Notes: generated from the sequence alone by a model not told the origin. A stretch of DNA of 64,000 nt from Isochrysis galbana (GCA_018136815.1 CM030931.1:1467398-1531397); one strand, 5' to 3'; shown: positions 1-10,344, numbered from the stretch's first letter. A program made the numbers and translations.

Positions 1-78
1 GAACTCGCGGTGCTCCTTCTCTCGACGCGCCTTCTCGAGCTCAGCCTCCTTACGGACCTGCTTGTTCGTCGCCGACAT
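1..78 (-). CDS. Start of an unidentified charged protein (partial)
   Basis: A minus-strand reading frame begins at an ATG (complement of 76-78) and stays open to the window edge. It begins MSATNKQVRKEAELEKARRE and is rich in Lys, Arg and Glu, typical of a basic coiled-coil N-terminus. Only 26 residues are visible, so no family can be named. It lies head to head with the DNAI7/CASC1 gene, about 640 bases apart, so the two could share a promoter region. It might be a first exon only. Confidence 0.4.
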   Translation of the reverse strand, partial: MSATNKQVRKEAELEKARREKEHREF

Positions 79-720
79 GACGGGCCTCGCTCACGCGCCG
101 ACGAGCTTTGGCGGCGGTACCCCCACTGGCGGAGCGAGAGGGCCGGGATCGAGCCTTACTCGCCGCCTGCGGCTGCGGCTGCCGAGAAGGGGAAGGGGGT
201 GCTGGGGCGGGGTCCTCCCTCTGTGCTGTTGAGCCGACGAGAGGCGAGACGAGACGTTACGAGGGGGGAGGGGGCGGATGGGGGAGAGGGGGCGAGGAGA
301 GGAAGCGAGAGGGATAAGAAGAGAGGTCGTCCAGGCATCCGGGGGAGCGGGCGGAAGGGCACACCGTCACGACACTCGTTACCCTATCAACTAACGCACA
401 TGACGTGTGATTTCGATCGGGGTACTTTAGTCTGCGTGCGTGCGTGCCTCTCTATCTGTTTCTTCCGTCTCTTCTCATATGCAAATCAACAATATCTTGC
501 CCATCGCTCTCTCCCCTCTGTTATTCTCCTCTCTTCTTCTGGCTCTCCTCCTCTGCTCTACCGCCCACCCTCCCCTGTTGTTCCATTCTCTTGTTTTCTC
601 CCTCTCGTGCATACACATATCCCTCTCTCCTCTTTCTCAATCTCTTCTCTCTTACTCCCTGCCTCCGCCACCGGCCCGCTCTCGTCCCTCTCTCACCACA
701 CCTCGCTCCCCGGCTGCCCG
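79..720. other. Intergenic region between divergent genes
   Basis: The left half is purine-rich on the plus strand (about 190-330). The right half (about 440-715) is a long pyrimidine-rich CT tract leading to the ATG at 721. Similar CT-rich sense-strand leaders precede other genes here, for example the helicase at 16.7 kb, so this is probably promoter and 5' UTR. Open frames through it are low-complexity shadows. No TATA box is evident. Confidence 0.5.
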
Positions 721-3700
721 ATGGCGCCAAAGGCGAAGAAGCCCTCCAAGGCCGAGCTCGCCGCGGAGGCGGAGCGGTTGGCCGAGGAGCAGCGGATTGC
801 CGATGAGATCGAAGCCAAGCGCCAAGAGGAGCTCCGCATCGAGAGGGAGGCCCATGAGGCCGTAGAGGCGGAACAGAGGCGTGCAGCAGAGGAGGAGCAC
901 ATCGCACGTGTAGCCGCGGAGCTCGAGATTCACGGCCCGTCGTACGCATCAGAGGCTGCAGAACTGCGCAAGGAGCGCGCCGCCTTTGAAGCCGACAAGC
1001 TGTGGAATCGGTACATCACAGACACTGTGCTTCCTGACCCAACCGACCAGCCCGGGGTTCGCTCCTACCTTTATGCGTGGGAAACGAGTCCAACATCAAG
1101 TGATCTCGAAAAGGCGTTCGATGAGTTGCAGGAGGCTGCCACCCTGCGGACCAATCTGGTGACTGAATCGATGCTCGCACAGGAACAGGTGCGCAAGGCC
1201 TGCCTTCATGACGCCTCCCTTTGCTGTACTATCAAGCTGCTTTCTCCCAGAACATTGTTGTGCTGGTACGCTCTAGATTTGGAAGTTGGAAGGCCTGGTG
1301 ATGCGGAATCGATTCACCCACAATGTGGTTCTGTTTTTACCCTGCCCTGAATAGGGCGATTTGGCACGGGCAACATGGCAGCGGGAGCTAGTTGCTGAGC
1401 TTGATGAGCTGGTGCAATCCAAGCTGGATGCTGCGACGGCAGCATTCCTCGTCTCCACGGAAAGCCTTCCCGAAGCTAAGGCTGGCGACGTCTCTCGCCA
1501 AGGCTTCCGTGAAGGCACCTTCTCAGCCGGGCTTTGGGTCAACTTGACCAAGAACCCGAGGACCAAGGTATGGTGATTTCCGTCTGGCCCATGGGCATCA
1601 GGCCGCACGACTCGGATTTCTGGTCTCTTTGGGCTATTCTACACGCACCGTCTTTGCGTTGGCATAGTCTATCCTACTGCAACATTGCGCAATCATGCCT
1701 TTTCGCTTTTACTCACCGAGGTGGACTCAATCTTCTCCTGCACCTTTGCTTCAGGTTGTGGACTTCTCCCAAATCGGCATCTCTACTGAGATCCCCAAAA
1801 CTCTCGCTTTGGGCTCTGTGGCTATCCGAGCATTCCAATCTTATGTTGATCACGTTACGCCCGTCAACGAGCTTGTGTTAGAGGAACTCGAGGCCTCCGA
1901 TCAAAACGAACACGAAAATGCAGGCGCCAACCCTGAAGACACAGAGGCGGAGGCGAATCGCACTGCGGCGGACGCAAAGGTTGCTGAAAGCTTGCCCCAC
2001 AAAGCCGAGCTAGCCGCATCTGAGTCGCTTCCATCGGCCGAAGGCGGGGAGGGCCTGGAGGCTCAGGCTGAGGCCAAGGAGGCGGGAGGGGAGGGGGTTG
2101 CACCTGCTGATGCTGAGTCGACCCAGGTCGGAGCCGCCGAGAGCACGGACGCCATCGCGGAGGTGGATGAAACCGCGGCAGATGCAAGCGCTGATACCGA
2201 GGAGGCGGATGAAGAGTCAGCACCCGATGAATCCCCGCGTTTCAAGTGGATGACCTTAGGTGGCGTCGTGACGGTGGATGTCTTGACGCTCCCACCGTCA
2301 GGGATCCGTGCAAAGGGATGGAGTATGCGGGAACTGACCAAACTGGAGAATGGCGTAGAGCGCCAAATCTACCCCGTTGCTGAGCAGGCGCTCACTGCGG
2401 CACCATTGAAGGTGACTCATGCCTTGAGGGTAACGGAGGGAAGGGTGTGAGACGGATGTACGTTGTGCAGCAAAATAGTGTTGAGGCGGGTCGAGGCAGC
2501 ATGGAAGTATTGCCCTCTCATCAACTCAACTCGAGCAAAAGCCTGAGGAATGTGCGCTTTTCTTGAGCCGACTAGACTTTCGTATGTGGCGGGGATCCAA
2601 CTATGTCCATCCCTCTGTCCTTGATGCAGATTAGCTTTAAGTTGCCTGGCCATGTTGAAGCGCCACCTCATGGAGCCATAGGCAAGGGCGCCAAGGGAGG
2701 CGGTGGGGAATATGCGGTGGCATTCTTCGACGAAGAGGCGCGGTCGTGGATCACCGACGGCGTGGTCGACGCCGAATATGATGCTGCCTCCCACTCCATC
2801 TCCGCGTACTCCCCTCGCCTTACTGCAACCCTAGCTCTAGTCGCTCCGCGCCACCGCGAATTCCCGTTTGCCCGTTGGCTCATCGTGCCCCAAAACCACA
2901 ACCAGTGCTCGCTCTTTCTCAAAACCGCCACCCGATCAATCGAGATGGTTGTCAGCGCCGCTGGAGTCGCTATTGCTGCGAAGGAGGGCGGAGCGGACGC
3001 TTCGGGAGGTGAAGACGGGTGTGTGGTAAACGTCCTGGACTCGCTTAGCGGTGGCAAACCGTGCCCCCCTTCAGTGCTCTTTTCGCGGCTGCGCGAGGCA
3101 GGCATCCATTTGTGCCCTAGCAACGCGGATGCGGCAACGCTCAATCGATCCGAGGCCATCGTGACTTGGCACATCATCCCGAAGGAGGATGCCTTTGAGG
3201 CAGAGTTGCATGCGGAGGTATGTGTGTGGGCATCACTCCTTGCCGACATCTTTTCCACCTGCCGCGCGCGCAGGCATCCTGATGGGAGCCCTGGATCACC
3301 GCTCGCTTTGAATCATCCAATCGCAATTCCACTTCCTTGTTGACCAAGCTTTTACTCTTTCTAACGCAGATCACCAAGCTCGTCGCGGCGGGTCTTCAGA
3401 TCACGAGCTCGAAGCACTCGCAACGCATGGGGTCAACCTCAGCTTTGCTGCGGCTTGCGCCTTTGCCGCCTGAGGAAGAGCCCCTCGACGAGGACGCGCC
3501 TCCTGTTAAGGTCGAACCATGGTCTCTCGTCAACGATCAGTGGCAGTGCATGGTTGTCACAAAAACGGGTCCTGCTGGAAATCCGGTTGACAGGTGAGCT
3601 GAATTCCTTTTGGTGGAGCCGCAGCCCAAGCGGCATTGTCGGTCTCGCTACCCAAACACCGTGGACAAGTCGGGAGCTGAAAGAGCTAATCTCCTCTTCA

Positions 3701-4186
3701 GCCGATGATGGCAAGTGCCGGTCTCTCGGCAGCGCAGCTGGTCACCGGCTCACTCCTTTTGCACCGGCCCATTCCTTCTGTGCGTAGATATGCCGCACTC
3801 ATCAAGGGGACGGAAAGCGCTGGATTCGAGGCGTTCGACTTGTCCGTGATCCAAGGATCCACTTCTCATACGACTCCTATCCTTTGTGTGCAAGCGGTAT
3901 AGAGCCACGCCGCACATCGAGCCCACAGTATCTATTCGAGCCGTGAATTTGAGCATCAGCTCCCGAGTTGTTGTCCAGCAATCCGCGCGTATAGTCCTTC
4001 GCAACACTATCCGCGAGGGCCTAACTCCTTCACATTCTCCTAGTTCACACTGCCATCCTTTGTTGGCAGGAGGGCGAGGCGAAGTATCCCGGTCTGCCCC
4101 TACTGAGGTCCGCTTCCAGGCTGTATCAAGATACGTTAAGGCAGGTGCTAGATAAATTCCGTCCTTTCTCGTTCACCAAAATGTGA
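721..4186 (+). CDS. Axonemal dynein-associated protein, DNAI7/CASC1 (IC97) family
   Basis: Orthologue of the IC97/CASC1/DNAI7 family, which associates with axonemal dynein. Exons supported by frame and GT-AG signals: 721-1188, 1355-1567, 1755-2411, 2630-3217, 3370-3593, with a last exon 4070-4186. The start MAPKAKKPSKAELAAEAERL leads into an E/K/R/A-rich coiled coil. The family N-terminal block follows (LWNRYITDTVLPDPTDQPGV), then GLWVNLTKNPRTK joined to VVDFSQIGISTEIPKTLALG across the exon 2/3 junction. Exon 3 carries an acidic Ala/Glu-rich linker absent from short homologues. The tail (LYQDTLRQVLDKFRPFSFTKM) matches the family's short helical C-terminus. The first four introns are phase 0. 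The exon or exons between 3594 and 4069 are unresolved: the exon 5 donor at 3594 is phase 2 and no acceptor gives an obvious continuation. Confidence 0.85.
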
Positions 4187-4585
4187 ACGCCGATTGTGAG
4201 GATGAGAGCTATCGCGGTGGATAAAAACGTCATTGGACGTTGCCGCTAGTGCCGTCAGTGTCGCAAAGCACTAGACCCTGAGCCACCATCATCTCAAAGC
4301 CGACCGAACGGAATCCGGCTTTTGCCACGTCCGTGGGGGGGCGTACCATCTTCTATTCTCCTGTGCATTTAGCCGTGCCATTGCGTCCCGACAACCCTGC
4401 AGCGTCATGATGCAACCATCCCAAAGATCACAAGCCACTCGCCACTGGAAGTGCTTAATACTGTTCTGCGTGAAAAAATGTTTAAGCCTTGCGACTTGCA
4501 AATGCTTGGTGCTGGTGCTGGTGCTGGTGCTACTGACTGTGATTGCCAAGTGTCAACTCGGTGAGCTGTGCAGAGTTGCATACAA
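4187..4585. other. Intergenic, with a short GGTGCT tandem repeat
   Basis: No supported gene. About four and a half copies of a 6-base GGTGCT unit lie at 4507-4532. The remainder looks unique and is less GC-rich than the flanking genes. Confidence 0.4.
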
Positions 4586-4645
4586 TCTACTCATGGCTTA
4601 GTGGTGAGGATAGAGCTGGGCCCTTCGCGTTCAAATTCCCCCCTC
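4586..4645 (+). repeat. tRNA-derived SINE head or tRNA relic
   Basis: A good RNA polymerase III A box (TGGCTTAGTGGT at about 4596) is followed about 36 bases later by a B-box-like GCGTTCAAATTCC. The spacing is shorter than in a full tRNA, and no acceptor or anticodon stem folds cleanly, so this is not a functional tRNA gene. It is followed by C-rich, pyrimidine-rich sequence. A tRNA-derived SINE head is the simplest reading; no second copy was seen in the window. Confidence 0.35.
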
Positions 4646-4989
4646 TCTGCATTTCTCCCCCCCCCCTCCGCAGTTCCCCTCCCCCCTCTGCAGTCCCCCC
4701 CCCTTGCCGGATTTTATTCCGTAGTCCGAGCCGATGAGTCCGAATTGTGTTTTGACCCTCGAGCTCAAGCGCCCTCGTTCTCTCCCTCTTGATTTCGAAA
4801 GCAGATCGGGAGAAATCCCTCCCGCCCCCGCCCCCATCGCCACCGCTTCTCTATTAATTCCCACCGTTGAACCGCTATCCCATGCCACTCCCTACGGAAC
4901 CCAAAGCCAAAGCCTCCCTCCCCAAAGCAACGAAAACCCAGCCGCCGCCAGCCGCCAAGTCCGAACAGTTACAAGTTACAATCCCACGG

Positions 4990-5180
4990 ATTGAGGCTGA
5001 GCCGTCGAATGGGGATCCCTCGTCGGAGGTGGCCTTGGACATGTTCATCCGCTTGATTGTGACGCGTTATGGAGTCCCTAGGCAGCTTCGAACCGACGCC
5101 GGTTCGAATCTATGGTTCGGTTCTTGTTCAAGTCTTGTTTCGCGTATTCTGGAGCTCACCGGGACTGATTTGTCGAAGGT
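4990..5180 (+). mobile_element. Ty3/gypsy integrase fragment (fossil)
   Basis: About 60 residues, including LIVTRYGVPRQLRTDAGSNL, match the integrase core of the Ty3/gypsy element at 61.8-64 kb. Only this short piece remains, with no other domain and no terminal repeats. It is a broken, old fragment embedded in C-rich sequence. Confidence 0.75.
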
Positions 5181-5189
5181 GCGGGACTT

Positions 5190-5604
5190 CTACCGTCCCC
5201 GCTCTGACACTTGTGACTTCCAATACCCCCCCCCCCCTCCTCCGCGCCAAAAGGCGCGGGACTTCGACCGTCCCCATTGTGACTGCCCCTCCCCCCACAC
5301 ACTTCACTGGGCTTTTCACAGACGCCTCCTGTGAAAAGGTCACACTGCTTGTGAAAAGATTGGGCCCCCTGACGGTATGATTATTCTCGACCCCCTTCCC
5401 CCCGCCGCTGAGTCCCCCCCCCCCTGAGTCCCCCCCCCCTTCCCCCCGCCGCCGAGTCCCCCCCCCCCCCTCCCCGCCGAGCTCCCCCAACCCCTCGCCT
5501 CCCCCTTCCTCCCCAGCCGCCGAGCCGTCCCCCATCCGCCCAGCGCCCCGGCCCCTCTACACGCCTAGCGCCCCAGCCCCCTCCTTCGCCTCGTTCTCCC
5601 TGAC
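5190..5604. other. C-rich low-complexity intergenic stretch
   Basis: Runs of C up to about ten bases, broken by CGCCG and GAGT motifs. Frames here are compositional shadows. It directly precedes the ankyrin gene and may include its 5' UTR. Confidence 0.5.
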
Positions 5605-6330
5605 ATGACACCACCCCTCGTGCGCGCATGCGCACGAGAGGGCGACGATGTGCGAGCCGTCGAGCTCCTGCTCGGACAGGGTCACGCGGGACGCCTCGAG
5701 GAGAGCGCGGCAGGCGGAGGGTTGACGGCCCTCATGGCCGCGTGCAAGCAAGGCAACTTCTCGTGCGTTGAGCGCCTCCTGCACGCGGGTGCCCACGCCG
5801 ACGCGGTGGACGACAAGGGGTTCACCCCCCTTCTATGGGCCTGCAGATACCGACATGCGCCGTGTGTGGAGGTGCTGCTTCGTGCCAAGGCCGCGCTCGA
5901 GCTGAGCCCACCAAGCGGGAAGACGGCCCTCTTGGTGGCATGCCAAGTGGGCAGCCACGAGTGCACACAGGCCCTGCTCCGGGCCAAAGCCGCGGTGGAC
6001 GCGAGCAGCGCCAAGGGGTACACTGCCTTGATGCTTGCTTGCGCACGGGGGCACCACATGTGCGCGGAAGAGCTGCTGTGCGCCAAGGCCTCGCCGCACG
6101 TGTCTGAGTCGCATGGTTGGACGGCCCTGATGATTGCGGCCTCCGAGACCAGCAGCCACTTAGGGCATGTGTTGTGCATCGACATGCTGGTGCGCGCCGT
6201 GACCATCCGGGTGGGCTATGCGTATTTGGTATCTGGTGGGGTCCCCCATCCGGATGGATCGTCGAAAACGGGCACGCAGCGCGCCCGGCATCGGTTCGAA
6301 GTTGAGCTTTTCAAGCTTTTGCGATTTTAG
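5605..6330 (+). CDS. Ankyrin-repeat protein, probably 3'-truncated
   Basis: A 241-residue frame starting at ATG 5605. It holds about five ankyrin repeats between residues 1 and 200, seen as recurring GxTALMxACxxG and xxxVxxLLxAxA units (GLTALMAACKQGNFSCVERL, GKTALLVACQVGSHECTQAL, GYTALMLACARGHHMCAEEL, GWTALMIAAS). Ankyrin repeats are protein-binding scaffolds; partner unknown. After CIDMLVRA (about 6205) the repeat pattern stops and the last 40 residues look non-coding, just before repeat family R_G begins near 6355. Either a mobile insertion cut off the C-terminus or an intron donor lies near 6205. Confidence 0.7.
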   Translation: MTPPLVRACAREGDDVRAVELLLGQGHAGRLEESAAGGGLTALMAACKQGNFSCVERLLHAGAHADAVDDKGFTPLLWACRYRHAPCVEVLLRAKAALELSPPSGKTALLVACQVGSHECTQALLRAKAAVDASSAKGYTALMLACARGHHMCAEELLCAKASPHVSESHGWTALMIAASETSSHLGHVLCIDMLVRAVTIRVGYAYLVSGGVPHPDGSSKTGTQRARHRFEVELFKLLRF

Positions 6331-6354
6331 CGTCTTTTGTCAGTTTTCGATTAC

Positions 6355-6519
6355 GTTTTGTTGTGGGGGCCCAAGGAGGGGGTCCGGGTCCTAATGGGCA
6401 CCGGATATGTGCTAGTTGGGTGTATTGGGAACTTTCTCTCGAAAAAAATCCTCAGATTTCCTCAATTCTGAGATGGTCATTTTTTCACCCCTAATAAAAA
6501 AACACTGTTTGACCGCCCT
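6355..6519 (+). repeat. Dispersed repeat R_G, copy 1, ending in TGTTTGACCGCCCT
   Basis: About 165 bases resemble the reverse complement of 33780-33945, including the shared block ATATGTGCTAG, a TTTCCTCAAT block and the end TGTTTGACCGCCCT (6506-6519). The same 14-base end also occurs at 12235 (inverted), 42825 and 42874. This suggests a family with a fixed terminus. Class unknown. Confidence 0.6.
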
Positions 6520-6710
6520 ACTTGGAGATCAGTGTAGGTTCGCTTCTTGGCGTGCTCTGAGCCTGGCTTGTGCTTGAGTGGGATTTCCGTGTGTTTGAGC
6601 CCAAACATCGCCTCCGATATCCGTGCCGCGGCGAGTTTGATCAAGATCATTTTCATCGTTTTCAGCCTGGATGGCGGCTAAAGAGACACCAATCTCACGT
6701 TCAAAACGTT

Positions 6711-7204
6711 CCTAGTTGCTCCGTCAGGTGTCAGGTCGTCAGGTCTCGGCGACCTTACACCTCATATCAGGACCTAATATCAGGTCCTCATATCAGGTTA
6801 CTAATGTTATAATATGGTAGTGTAATAATAGTAATGAGATCTAATGGCTAATGGTGTTATTCAGTACGTTTAGGTACAGAGACCTCCTTCCTGCACTGCG
6901 AGTCTGGGCGTGGGCGTCTAGGCTGCTAGTTTTTCTCTAGGGTGGTGATTATGAAAGGGGGGCCCGGGAGCTTTCCTCACCCTACCTACCTCCTTCTCCT
7001 TGTCCTGGGCGCCGCCTGTATATGTGATGTCGTCGTCGTGACTAGGCGATCTCCCGACTCTAGCCGGATAGTGCGAACTATTCTTTTTCCTTTGAAAGTT
7101 ATACTGCTTATAATGGAAATGGATGACCTAATATCAGGTATCAGGGGTGGTGGACCTTATATCATGATATCAGGACCTAATATTAGGCTGATGGAGCAAC
7201 TAGG
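6711..7204. mobile_element. 494-bp MITE with 8-bp target duplication (hAT type)
   Basis: Terminal inverted repeats: the left end CCTAGTTGCTCCGTCAG matches the complement of the right end CTGATGGAGCAACTAGG with one mismatch. The element is flanked by a perfect 8-base direct repeat AAAACGTT at 6703-6710 and 7205-7212. Eight-base duplications are the rule for hAT transposons, and hAT transposase relics occur at 46-47.7 kb and 58.7 kb. The interior has many short TAATATCAGG-type inverted motifs and no transposase, so it is non-autonomous. It sits inside an older minus-strand reading frame. A partial second copy lies at 53921-54045. Confidence 0.85.
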
Positions 7205-8648
7205 AAAACGTTCAAAGCTTAAACCACGTTGCCCATCAAAGGGGCGACAGAGGGGATATTTCTTCCGGTCCCAATCGCGATCAGAGACATTGAGCATGAA
7301 AGCATCAAAAATAGCCTCACCAGAATTCTGTGAGGATTCCCTCAAAATCTCATGATCTGACAGTGAAGTGGCCATGAATGGCGCCTTTTCAAAGTCCTGG
7401 CCTGCCAAATGACCAGCAGTCCAATTTTGGTTCGCGTGATGCCACCCTGTGAAGATGGAACGCCACCCTGTGAAGAGTGAACGGGACACCAGGAGGCCTC
7501 GGCGCTTTCGGTTCCTCGAGCGGTGGAGATGGCACCAGATTGCATCTGGAACAAGGGAGTGACCAGCCGTGCCAGCAGGGACGAAGTAGAATTCCCAGTC
7601 GTCGTAATAGAAGAACGGAAGGTGTGTGGGTGAAAGTTCGCGTTCACCTGGGGCGACTGTGATTCGTTGCTGCATCGTTCGGCCGCCCCCCCGCGCGGGG
7701 GGGGAAGAGGCCAGCAGCTCGTCCGTCCGCGAGCGCCCAGCGGAGGGCTTCCCCCACGGGCCCCCTCCCTCTCGCGAGGTGGGGCGAGCGGAGGGAGGCC
7801 TCATCAGCTTTCCCCCCGCGCGGAGAACGGCGGGCGGAGTCGTCCCCGGAGCCCTTTTCTCGAGGGGAATATTTCCCCCCGCGCGGGGAACGCTCGGCGG
7901 TCCTTCTTCCTGGTGCGTGGGCGGGCCTCTTGGCGGTCTCCCCGCGCCGGGGGGAATTTGCAGCTTCCTGACGGCGCCCCGCGGCGTTTTCCCCGCGCGG
8001 GGGACGATCTGCGATTCCTGGAAATCGCCCGCGGCGTGGGACAGAGAAGACAGGCGGGCAGTTTTCTGCCACGATACAAGCGGGGAAGACGGGCAGTTAT
8101 GCGAGGGGGAGATCGTATCTTGAACCGTCGAGATCGAATCTTCCCCATAGCAATGGCAGTCTTCCTGCTCGTGTTGAGCGAGTTGTGGAGACCATGCCGG
8201 CCCGGGATGACCTTTCCGCGTGATGGCGTCCGGGGGGATTCGACGAGGATCGTCCTGCCCGGCGCCGTGGTGCAGAGCGGACGGCCGTTGCCTTCGCCGC
8301 ACGACCCCCACAGCCGTAGAAGTAAGAGCTGAGGGGTGCTTGGAGTGATTCGATGTGGTAAAGTGTCCTTCCCACCCTTGAACTGGTGAATGCTTGCGGA
8401 TCTGGTATCGGCCACCACTGAAGAATTTGTGTAGACTGACCATATTGTCCAGGTCCCACCAGTTGTGGGAACGTGTGGCCCGCTCGGCAGCCACAAATTC
8501 GAAGGAAAGATTTTCATCGAATGCGTCGAGTCCATTCGATGATGTGTTGCACCCTTGAGCGTCGACGCGCGCGCTGGTGTCATGGAGATTGCGGTGACCT
8601 CTCGGCGGGGGTACCACGTTAGAACTTATAGCGTCGTATGACATCTTG
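7205..8648. other. Unassigned region with a long minus-strand frame
   Basis: An open minus-strand frame spans roughly 7157-8710, but much of its middle is GC-palindrome repeat translated as Pro/Arg/Gly-rich sequence. The part nearest the MITE looks more protein-like than the rest. It might be a relic of an older mobile element; no domain is clear enough to name a family. A 21-base unit is duplicated in tandem at about 7440-7480. Confidence 0.25.
7689..8002. repeat. Array of CCCCGCGCGGGG palindromes
   Basis: Five copies of a 10-13 base self-complementary core, CCCCGCGCGGGG or close variants, lie at 7689, 7814, 7877, 7940 and 7991. The last two sit in recognisable repeat units of about 51 bases that share ttcctgg and gcccGCGGCG flanks. 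Spacings are about 124, 63, 63 and 51 bases. No leader or Cas-like context is present, so this is a eukaryotic GC-rich tandem repeat. Confidence 0.6.
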
Positions 8649-8792
8649 TTAGCTAGCATTCCTAGCCACATACACCGGACGAGCCATGCGCCAACCGCGC
8701 ACACCCCCATCGCGGGGTAGGGGCTCCGTTGCCGTCGAAGGGCTACGGTCCCGCAGCACTAAGGTTATACTAACACAACAATAAAACTCTGA
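8649..8792 (-). repeat. 145-bp dispersed repeat R_F, copy 1
   Basis: Nearly identical, in opposite orientation, to 33600-33745. Shared landmarks run from GCTAGCAT and CCTAGCCAC through the CCCCATCGCGGGG palindrome to CTAAGGTTATAC and AAAACTCTGA. The high identity suggests recent mobility. No ends or target duplications could be fixed. Confidence 0.65.
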
Positions 8793-8986
8793 CGGAAGCT
8801 CTGAGCAGTTTCAGTTTCACGTGAGGTGGTTCACCAGACGGGCGGACCGGACCGTAAGCGGCGAGAGAGAGGAGGGAGCGCGAGACTAGGGGAGAGGAGA
8901 AACGAGGGTGGTGGAACAGGGAATCGTCCCGGGTGGGTTTAGGGCTAGGGTTAGCAGTTCTAGAGGGGTGAAGGCGCCTCCTTTCC

Positions 8987-9949
8987 ATGGTGCAGGCAGC
9001 GTCATCGAGCGCGCTGGCGGTCACGGCCTCGCAAGTCGTCAAGATGAGGCCGCTGCGCGATTATGACCCGCCCAACGGTGCCGCACAGACTGCACCACCC
9101 CGCACGTCACTCGCTGGGCGTGCACTCGTGAGCGGATCGCCCCGAGCACATACTGCCGCGCTCCAGGCTCGGCAGCAACCGCCTCAACCGAGGCTAGAGG
9201 TCGCGTGGAAGGGGCCAATCCCACGGCTCCGCTCCGTCGTCCCATTCTCGAGAGGCTTTGCACAGCCTGATTTTGCACTGGCGGCGGATCGGGCGGCAAC
9301 GACAGCGGCCCGCTTGAATTTGCTGGATACACTTGACTCTATATCGCCTCGACCGCCACCACTCTCGCCCCGAGGAGCGGCGATGGCGCGTGCTGCGCAG
9401 GCACGGTCGCTTACACCTGTTGCATCGTCCTTGATTGGGGGTGCCATGGATGCTCCACACAAGAGCTCCGAATTGCCTCCAGGAGATGATGATCGTGCTG
9501 TGGGGTCATCAGAAGAGAGCTGGGAAGACCTGGCCAAATTGGATGCATATTTGCTGGAGCAGTCACGCGTGGCCCGATCGATTGCGCTGCAGCATTGCGA
9601 GGCTCGGCGGCGATTGATAGATCCACCTCATATAGGGCGTTTGTGCCATGCACAAGAGGGAGCCCTGCGCATGTCCATTTCATCCCTGAATCGACTCGCG
9701 CCACAGACTACCATCGAGAAAATAGCGGACCACATGTCCTCCCAGACTCATCGAAACCGTATCATTGCGCGCAAGCAGTTTTCGCGACGGGCTGACAATC
9801 AAGATGGCGTGATTGGCACTCTAGCTTCTGTCCGCACCATAGATGCGGCTGCTGGCCCAGAGGACATGCCTTGCAGGCTATTTTCTCTTTCACCCAGAAT
9901 AATGGCTCCGATGAAATTCAATGTTGTGAGCCATCTTCAAAGCTATTGA
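8987..9949 (+). CDS. Hypothetical protein, single exon, 320 aa
   Basis: A clean frame from an ATG (context TTCCATGGTG) to TGA with no intron signals. The N-terminal half is Ala/Arg/Pro/Ser-rich and looks disordered. The middle has an acidic stretch (SSEESWEDLAKLDAYLLEQS) followed by a probable helix with Arg/His residues. No signal peptide, membrane segment or known motif was recognised. Its composition differs from the low-complexity shadows around it, which supports coding. A repeat lies about 200 bases upstream. Confidence 0.55.
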   Translation: MVQAASSSALAVTASQVVKMRPLRDYDPPNGAAQTAPPRTSLAGRALVSGSPRAHTAALQARQQPPQPRLEVAWKGPIPRLRSVVPFSRGFAQPDFALAADRAATTAARLNLLDTLDSISPRPPPLSPRGAAMARAAQARSLTPVASSLIGGAMDAPHKSSELPPGDDDRAVGSSEESWEDLAKLDAYLLEQSRVARSIALQHCEARRRLIDPPHIGRLCHAQEGALRMSISSLNRLAPQTTIEKIADHMSSQTHRNRIIARKQFSRRADNQDGVIGTLASVRTIDAAAGPEDMPCRLFSLSPRIMAPMKFNVVSHLQSY

Positions 9950-10061
9950 AACGGCACGTTTCGTGTAGACGGCCTCGATACATTTGCATCTTGTAGCTCA
10001 ATCGTACACCAAAGGGGTAGACGGGGCAACATCATATCATCTTTATGGTATTGCAAAAACC

Positions 10062-10300
10062 AATATTCAATATCATTGAATCCATAGGGTCATGGAGCGC
10101 GCCACGCTCCCCTACTCTCTCTGCGCCCACCCCGCCACGCCAGCCAACTAGGACATGGCGGACGCCATGCAGCCGTACTGCCTGACAGCCAGGGCCACGC
10201 CAGTCCAGGTGCTCGCGAGCCGCCGCTCGTGCCCAGGCACCAGAACGACGCACCAGCCACAACCAGCAAGCCACCACACACAGTCCTGCACCACCAGAAG
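10062..10300 (+). mobile_element. LINE 5'-end module (truncated)
   Basis: Contains the LINE start context AGGGTCATGGAGCGCGCC (ATG at 10092), also seen at 17557 and 25987. Upstream a hairpin can form (ATTCAAT 10065-10071 with ATTGAAT 10075-10081; an outer TATGG/CCATA pair is also possible). The encoded MERATLPYS soon meets stops. No EN, RT or 3' part follows; the next sequence is repeat R_B. Confidence 0.6.
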
Positions 10301-10344
10301 CCCACAGTACGCACACAAGATCAACAAGAGCACCTGTTGCGGAT

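Noticed and set aside
10-720. Upstream extension of the CASC1 frame to position 10
   Set aside because: It has no homology, includes Ser/Leu/Pro low complexity from the CT tract and overlaps a divergent gene start; the ATG at 721 begins the family N-terminus.
7689-8002. CRISPR-like array of spaced palindromes
   Set aside because: Spacing is irregular, the repeat is a 12-base GC palindrome rather than a 25-40 base repeat, and the genome is clearly eukaryotic with introns.
7157-8710. 517-aa minus-strand frame as a host gene
   Set aside because: Much of it is palindrome repeat, it runs into the MITE, and no domain was recognised; kept only as an unassigned region.
9039-9332. Minus-strand frames inside the 9-kb hypothetical gene
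   Set aside because: GC-driven antisense shadows; the plus frame is longer and has the better start context.
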